Below are positions 61,319 through 64,000 of a stretch of DNA of 64,000 nt, piece after piece (positions within the stretch are counted from its first letter, which is position 1; every line of letters begins with the position of its first letter). Made by a program: the position numbers and the translations under genes. The stretch comes from RGIG4708 sp045538875. Lineage in GTDB: Bacteria; Bacillota; Clostridia; UMGS1810. A model generated the notes under the pieces. It saw only the letters and a program-made list of their open reading frames with translations. It was not told where the DNA came from and searched no databases. The stretch covers positions 1-64,000 of the forward strand of contig JAZQEG010000009.1 of NCBI GenBank assembly GCA_045538875.1, read 5' to 3'.

Positions 61319-62956
61319 ATGCCTATTACAGAAATTTTAAACAAGAATGCTGATTTTTATCCTAATGATATCAGCCTTGTAGAAATCAATCCCAAAATGG
61401 AAAATCAGGTTCGTATGACATGGAGAGAGTATTCGCTTATCGAGTCAAATCCCAATATGGCATACCGCAGAGAGCTTACCTGGAGCGAATTTAACAAAAA
61501 ATCAAACAGATTTGCTAATCTTTTGCTTACAAGAGGCATCAAAAAAGGCGATAAGGTTGCCATACTTTTGATGAACTGCCTTGAGTGGCTGCCTATATAT
61601 TTTGGTATTCTCAAAACAGGAGCACTTGCTGTACCGCTTAATTACAGGTACGAATCTGAAGAAATTAAATATTGTCTTAAACTTGCAGATGTAGATGCAA
61701 TTGTTTTTGGCCCTGAGTTTATTGGTCGTGTGGAGGAAATTTGCCACAAGGTTCCAAAAGTAAAACTGTGGCTTTATGCAGGAGAGGATTGCCCTACATT
61801 TGCCGAAAGTTATGATAGCCTTGTGTCATACTGCTCATCAAAAACACCTCAGATACCCCTTGATGATGAAGATTATGCAGCAATTTATTTTTCGTCGGGT
61901 ACAACTGGTTTTCCTAAGGCAATTTTACATAAGCACAAAGCACTAATGCACTCTTGCCGAACAGAGCAGGACCACCACGGTCAAACAAAGGATGATGTAT
62001 TTCTTTGTATACCTCCTCTTTATCATACAGGTGCAAAAATGCACTGGTTTGGCAGCTTTCTTGTGGGCGGCAAGGCTGTACTTTTAAAAGGTATAAAGCC
62101 CGAATGGATACTGCGTACCGCATCGGAAGAAAAATGCTCAATAGTATGGTTGCTTGTTCCGTGGGCACAGGATATTCTTGATGCAATCGATAGCGGCACA
62201 ATCAACCTTGATGAATATGACTTGTCAAACTGGAGATTGATGCACATTGGAGCACAGCCTGTTCCTCCAAGCCTTATTAAGCGTTGGAAAGAAATATTTC
62301 CAAATCACGGCTACGACACAAACTATGGTTTGTCCGAATCTATTGGCCCAGGATGCGTTCACCTTGGAGTTGGCAATGACCACAAGGTTGGTGCGATTGG
62401 CAAGGCAGGCTTTGGCTGGCAAACCAAAATAGTTGACGAACACCGCAACACTTTACCTCAGGGCAAAATTGGCGAGCTTGCCGTTAAAGGCCCCGGCGTT
62501 ATGACCGAATATTATAAAGACGAAAAAGCCACAAGCGAGGTACTTGCAGATGGCTGGTTGTTTACTGGTGATATGGCTCAGGAGGACAAAGATGGCTTTA
62601 TTTACCTTGTTGACCGCAAAAAGGATGTTATCATTTCGGGCGGTGAAAATCTTTACCCCGTTCAAATTGAGGATTTCCTGCGCAAATGTGACAAAATTAA
62701 TGATGTTGCAGTTATCGGATTGCCGGATTCGCGTCTTGGTGAAATTGCCGCTGCAATTATTCAGGTAAAAGAGGGTATGACACTTACCGAGGACGAAGTA
62801 AACGAATTTTGCCTTGATTTGCCAAGGTATAAAAGGCCTCACAAGGTTATTTTTGCCGATGTTCCGCGTAACCCCACAGGCAAAATTGAAAAGCCGCTGC
62901 TGCGTAAAATTTATTGCGGCGAAAGTGTTGTTGCACAACAAAACGAAATAAAATAA
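61319..62956 (+). CDS. AMP-forming acyl-CoA synthetase (class I adenylate-forming)
   Basis: A 545-residue ligase that activates a carboxylic acid with ATP and joins it to CoA. Motifs: YFSSGTTGFPKAI (phosphate loop, about 186), YGLSES, GWLFTGDMA, DRKKDVIISGGENLYP and the C-terminal catalytic Lys in NPTGKIEKP. It starts an operon with iorA; acids released from indolepyruvate-type 2-oxoacids, or their CoA esters, are plausible substrates (inference). Confidence 0.88.
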   Translation: MPITEILNKNADFYPNDISLVEINPKMENQVRMTWREYSLIESNPNMAYRRELTWSEFNKKSNRFANLLLTRGIKKGDKVAILLMNCLEWLPIYFGILKTGALAVPLNYRYESEEIKYCLKLADVDAIVFGPEFIGRVEEICHKVPKVKLWLYAGEDCPTFAESYDSLVSYCSSKTPQIPLDDEDYAAIYFSSGTTGFPKAILHKHKALMHSCRTEQDHHGQTKDDVFLCIPPLYHTGAKMHWFGSFLVGGKAVLLKGIKPEWILRTASEEKCSIVWLLVPWAQDILDAIDSGTINLDEYDLSNWRLMHIGAQPVPPSLIKRWKEIFPNHGYDTNYGLSESIGPGCVHLGVGNDHKVGAIGKAGFGWQTKIVDEHRNTLPQGKIGELAVKGPGVMTEYYKDEKATSEVLADGWLFTGDMAQEDKDGFIYLVDRKKDVIISGGENLYPVQIEDFLRKCDKINDVAVIGLPDSRLGEIAAAIIQVKEGMTLTEDEVNEFCLDLPRYKRPHKVIFADVPRNPTGKIEKPLLRKIYCGESVVAQQNEIK

Positions 62957-62978
62957 TATCTGAAAGGGAATACATATA

Positions 62979-64000
62979 ATGAAAAAGTTGTTGTTAGGTA
63001 ATGCGGCGGTTGCCCGTGGTGCATACGAGGCAGGCGTTAAGCTTGTTGCATCATACCCTGGTACACCAAGCACCGAAATTACCGAGGAAATAGTTAAATT
63101 TGACCAGATTTATGCCGAATGGTCACCAAACGAAAAGGTTGCATGCGAGGTTGCGCTTGGTGCTGCAATTGGTGGTGCAAGAGCTATGACATGTATGAAG
63201 CACGTTGGCCTTAATGTTATGGCAGACCCTGTGTTTACAGCAAGCTATACAGGAGTTAACGGCGGTTTTGTGCTTTGCGTTGCAGACGACCCCGGTATGC
63301 ATTCATCACAAAATGAGCAGGATTCACGCCACTATGCTATGGCGTCAAAGGTAATGATGCTTGAGCCATCCGATTCGCAGGAGTGCAAAGATTACACCAA
63401 GCTCGCATTTGAACTTTCCGAAAAATACGATACCCCTGTATTTATCAGACTTTCTACAAGAGTTTCGCACTCACAGAGCCTTGTTGAGCTTGATGACAGA
63501 CAGGAGCTTGAACTAAAGCCATATGAAAAAAACATTCCTAAATTTGTTATGATGCCTGCAATGGCAAAAAAGCGCCATTTTGTTGTAGAGGAGCGAATTG
63601 CTGCTCTTAAGGAGTATGCCGAAACAGACAAAATCAACCAGGTTGAGGACAACGGTTCAAAAATAGGTGTTATAACCGCAGGTATTACATATATGTATGC
63701 AAAAGAAGCTCTTGGCAATAATGTTAACTACTTAAAGCTGGGTATGGTATATCCGCTTCCTGAGCAAAAAATTGCCGATTTTGCAGCAAAATGTGACAAG
63801 GTTTATGTGATAGAAGAGCTTGACCCTGTAATAGAAAATCACTGCAAAAGTATTGGTGTAAATGTATATGGCAAAAGCTTATTTACCCTAATGGGTGAAT
63901 ACACACCTAATATGATTAAAAAAGCAGTACTTGGCGAGGATGCTCCTCAAAAAGCAGAGCTTGATGAGCAGATTCCTGTTCGCCCACCTGTTATGTGTGC
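62979..64000 (+). CDS. iorA: indolepyruvate ferredoxin oxidoreductase alpha subunit, 3' end cut
   Basis: 340 residues are visible, running off the window. The N-terminal part has LLGNAAVARGAYEAGVKLVA followed by SYPGTPSTEI, then EKVACEVALGAAIGGARAMT and DDPGMHSSQNEQDSRHYA, typical of the large IorA subunit, which with IorB oxidises aryl pyruvates to aryl-acetyl-CoA using ferredoxin. The C-terminal thiamine-diphosphate and ferredoxin domains lie outside. The ATG at 62979 follows AAAGGGAA. Confidence 0.92.
   Translation, partial: MKKLLLGNAAVARGAYEAGVKLVASYPGTPSTEITEEIVKFDQIYAEWSPNEKVACEVALGAAIGGARAMTCMKHVGLNVMADPVFTASYTGVNGGFVLCVADDPGMHSSQNEQDSRHYAMASKVMMLEPSDSQECKDYTKLAFELSEKYDTPVFIRLSTRVSHSQSLVELDDRQELELKPYEKNIPKFVMMPAMAKKRHFVVEERIAALKEYAETDKINQVEDNGSKIGVITAGITYMYAKEALGNNVNYLKLGMVYPLPEQKIADFAAKCDKVYVIEELDPVIENHCKSIGVNVYGKSLFTLMGEYTPNMIKKAVLGEDAPQKAELDEQIPVRPPVMC

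Noticed and set aside
61380..61500. Apparent internal duplication in the acyl-CoA synthetase (TWREYS and TWSEFN)
   Set aside because: From memory, a similar double motif occurs near the N-terminus of this ligase subfamily, so it is not a new feature.
1..64000. CRISPR array, prophage, transposon or toxin-antitoxin module
   Set aside because: No regularly spaced repeats, integrase, transposase, phage structural gene or typical toxin-antitoxin pair was seen.

Overview
The window looks like a chromosomal segment of a low-GC, Gram-positive, endospore-forming anaerobe of the class Clostridia. The evidence is AT-rich non-coding DNA, strong AGGAGG-type ribosome binding sites with many TTG and GTG starts, and spore genes (gpr, spoIIP, spoVT, spoVG, ymxH-like, a gerA-type operon). 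Rubrerythrin and indolepyruvate:ferredoxin oxidoreductase fit an anaerobe. Two proteins carry S-layer homology (SLH) domains, which suggests an S-layer. I see no prophage, insertion sequence, integrase or CRISPR array. This is core chromosome with some unusual genes.

Layout. 1-178: end of a tRNA cluster (Asn, Glu). 267-598: a small DUF4177 gene behind a consensus promoter. 640-840: a cluster of short hairpins. 995-4446: a cobalamin riboswitch with its terminator, controlling an SLH-anchored alpha/alpha-toroid protein and a DUF4430 protein; together these have the two folds of animal intrinsic factor and transcobalamin. 4616-7554: ppa, gpr, spoIIP. 7562-8995: uracil permease on the minus strand. 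9228-11986: rpsO and pnp. 12119-15142: methionine synthase split into a reactivation protein and MetH. 15270-19849: spoVT, then minus-strand small sporulation-type genes, rubrerythrin, a 177-bp tandem repeat, a class B PBP, YigZ and Veg. 19949-23743: gerA-type operon with a probable tiny fourth subunit. 23774-27442: rluD, lspA, proS and spoVG on the minus strand. 27590-31077: yfmF, yfmH, lgt. 31067-32757: mgtE behind a switch-like structured leader.

32761-37935: carA and a carB-dapF gene fusion on the minus strand. CarA has lost its glutaminase Cys and Glu, and the DapF part has lost one catalytic Cys. 38028-45883: AEC transporter, SbcD-like nuclease with a membrane-spanning SbcC-like ATPase, yloU, fakA, recG. 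45920-51963: prfA, tsaC, ywlE, rimI, tsaD and an SLH surface protein. 51973-61231: dnaD-type and dnaI-type proteins, a methyltransferase, ecfA1-ecfA2-ecfT, truA, a DUF5711-type protein, cvpA and an amidohydrolase. 61218-64000: an acyl-CoA ligase and the start of iorA, cut by the window edge.

How it fits together. Cobalamin is a recurring theme: a B12-regulated surface binder, a B12-dependent MetH with its reactivator, and an ECF energising module that could power vitamin uptake with an S subunit encoded elsewhere. The most notable observations are the split intrinsic-factor-like pair under a B12 riboswitch, the probably ammonia-dependent CarA/CarB-DapF enzyme, the unassigned structured leader of mgtE, and the small fourth gene of the ger operon. 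All functions are inferred from sequence read by eye; no database search was possible.
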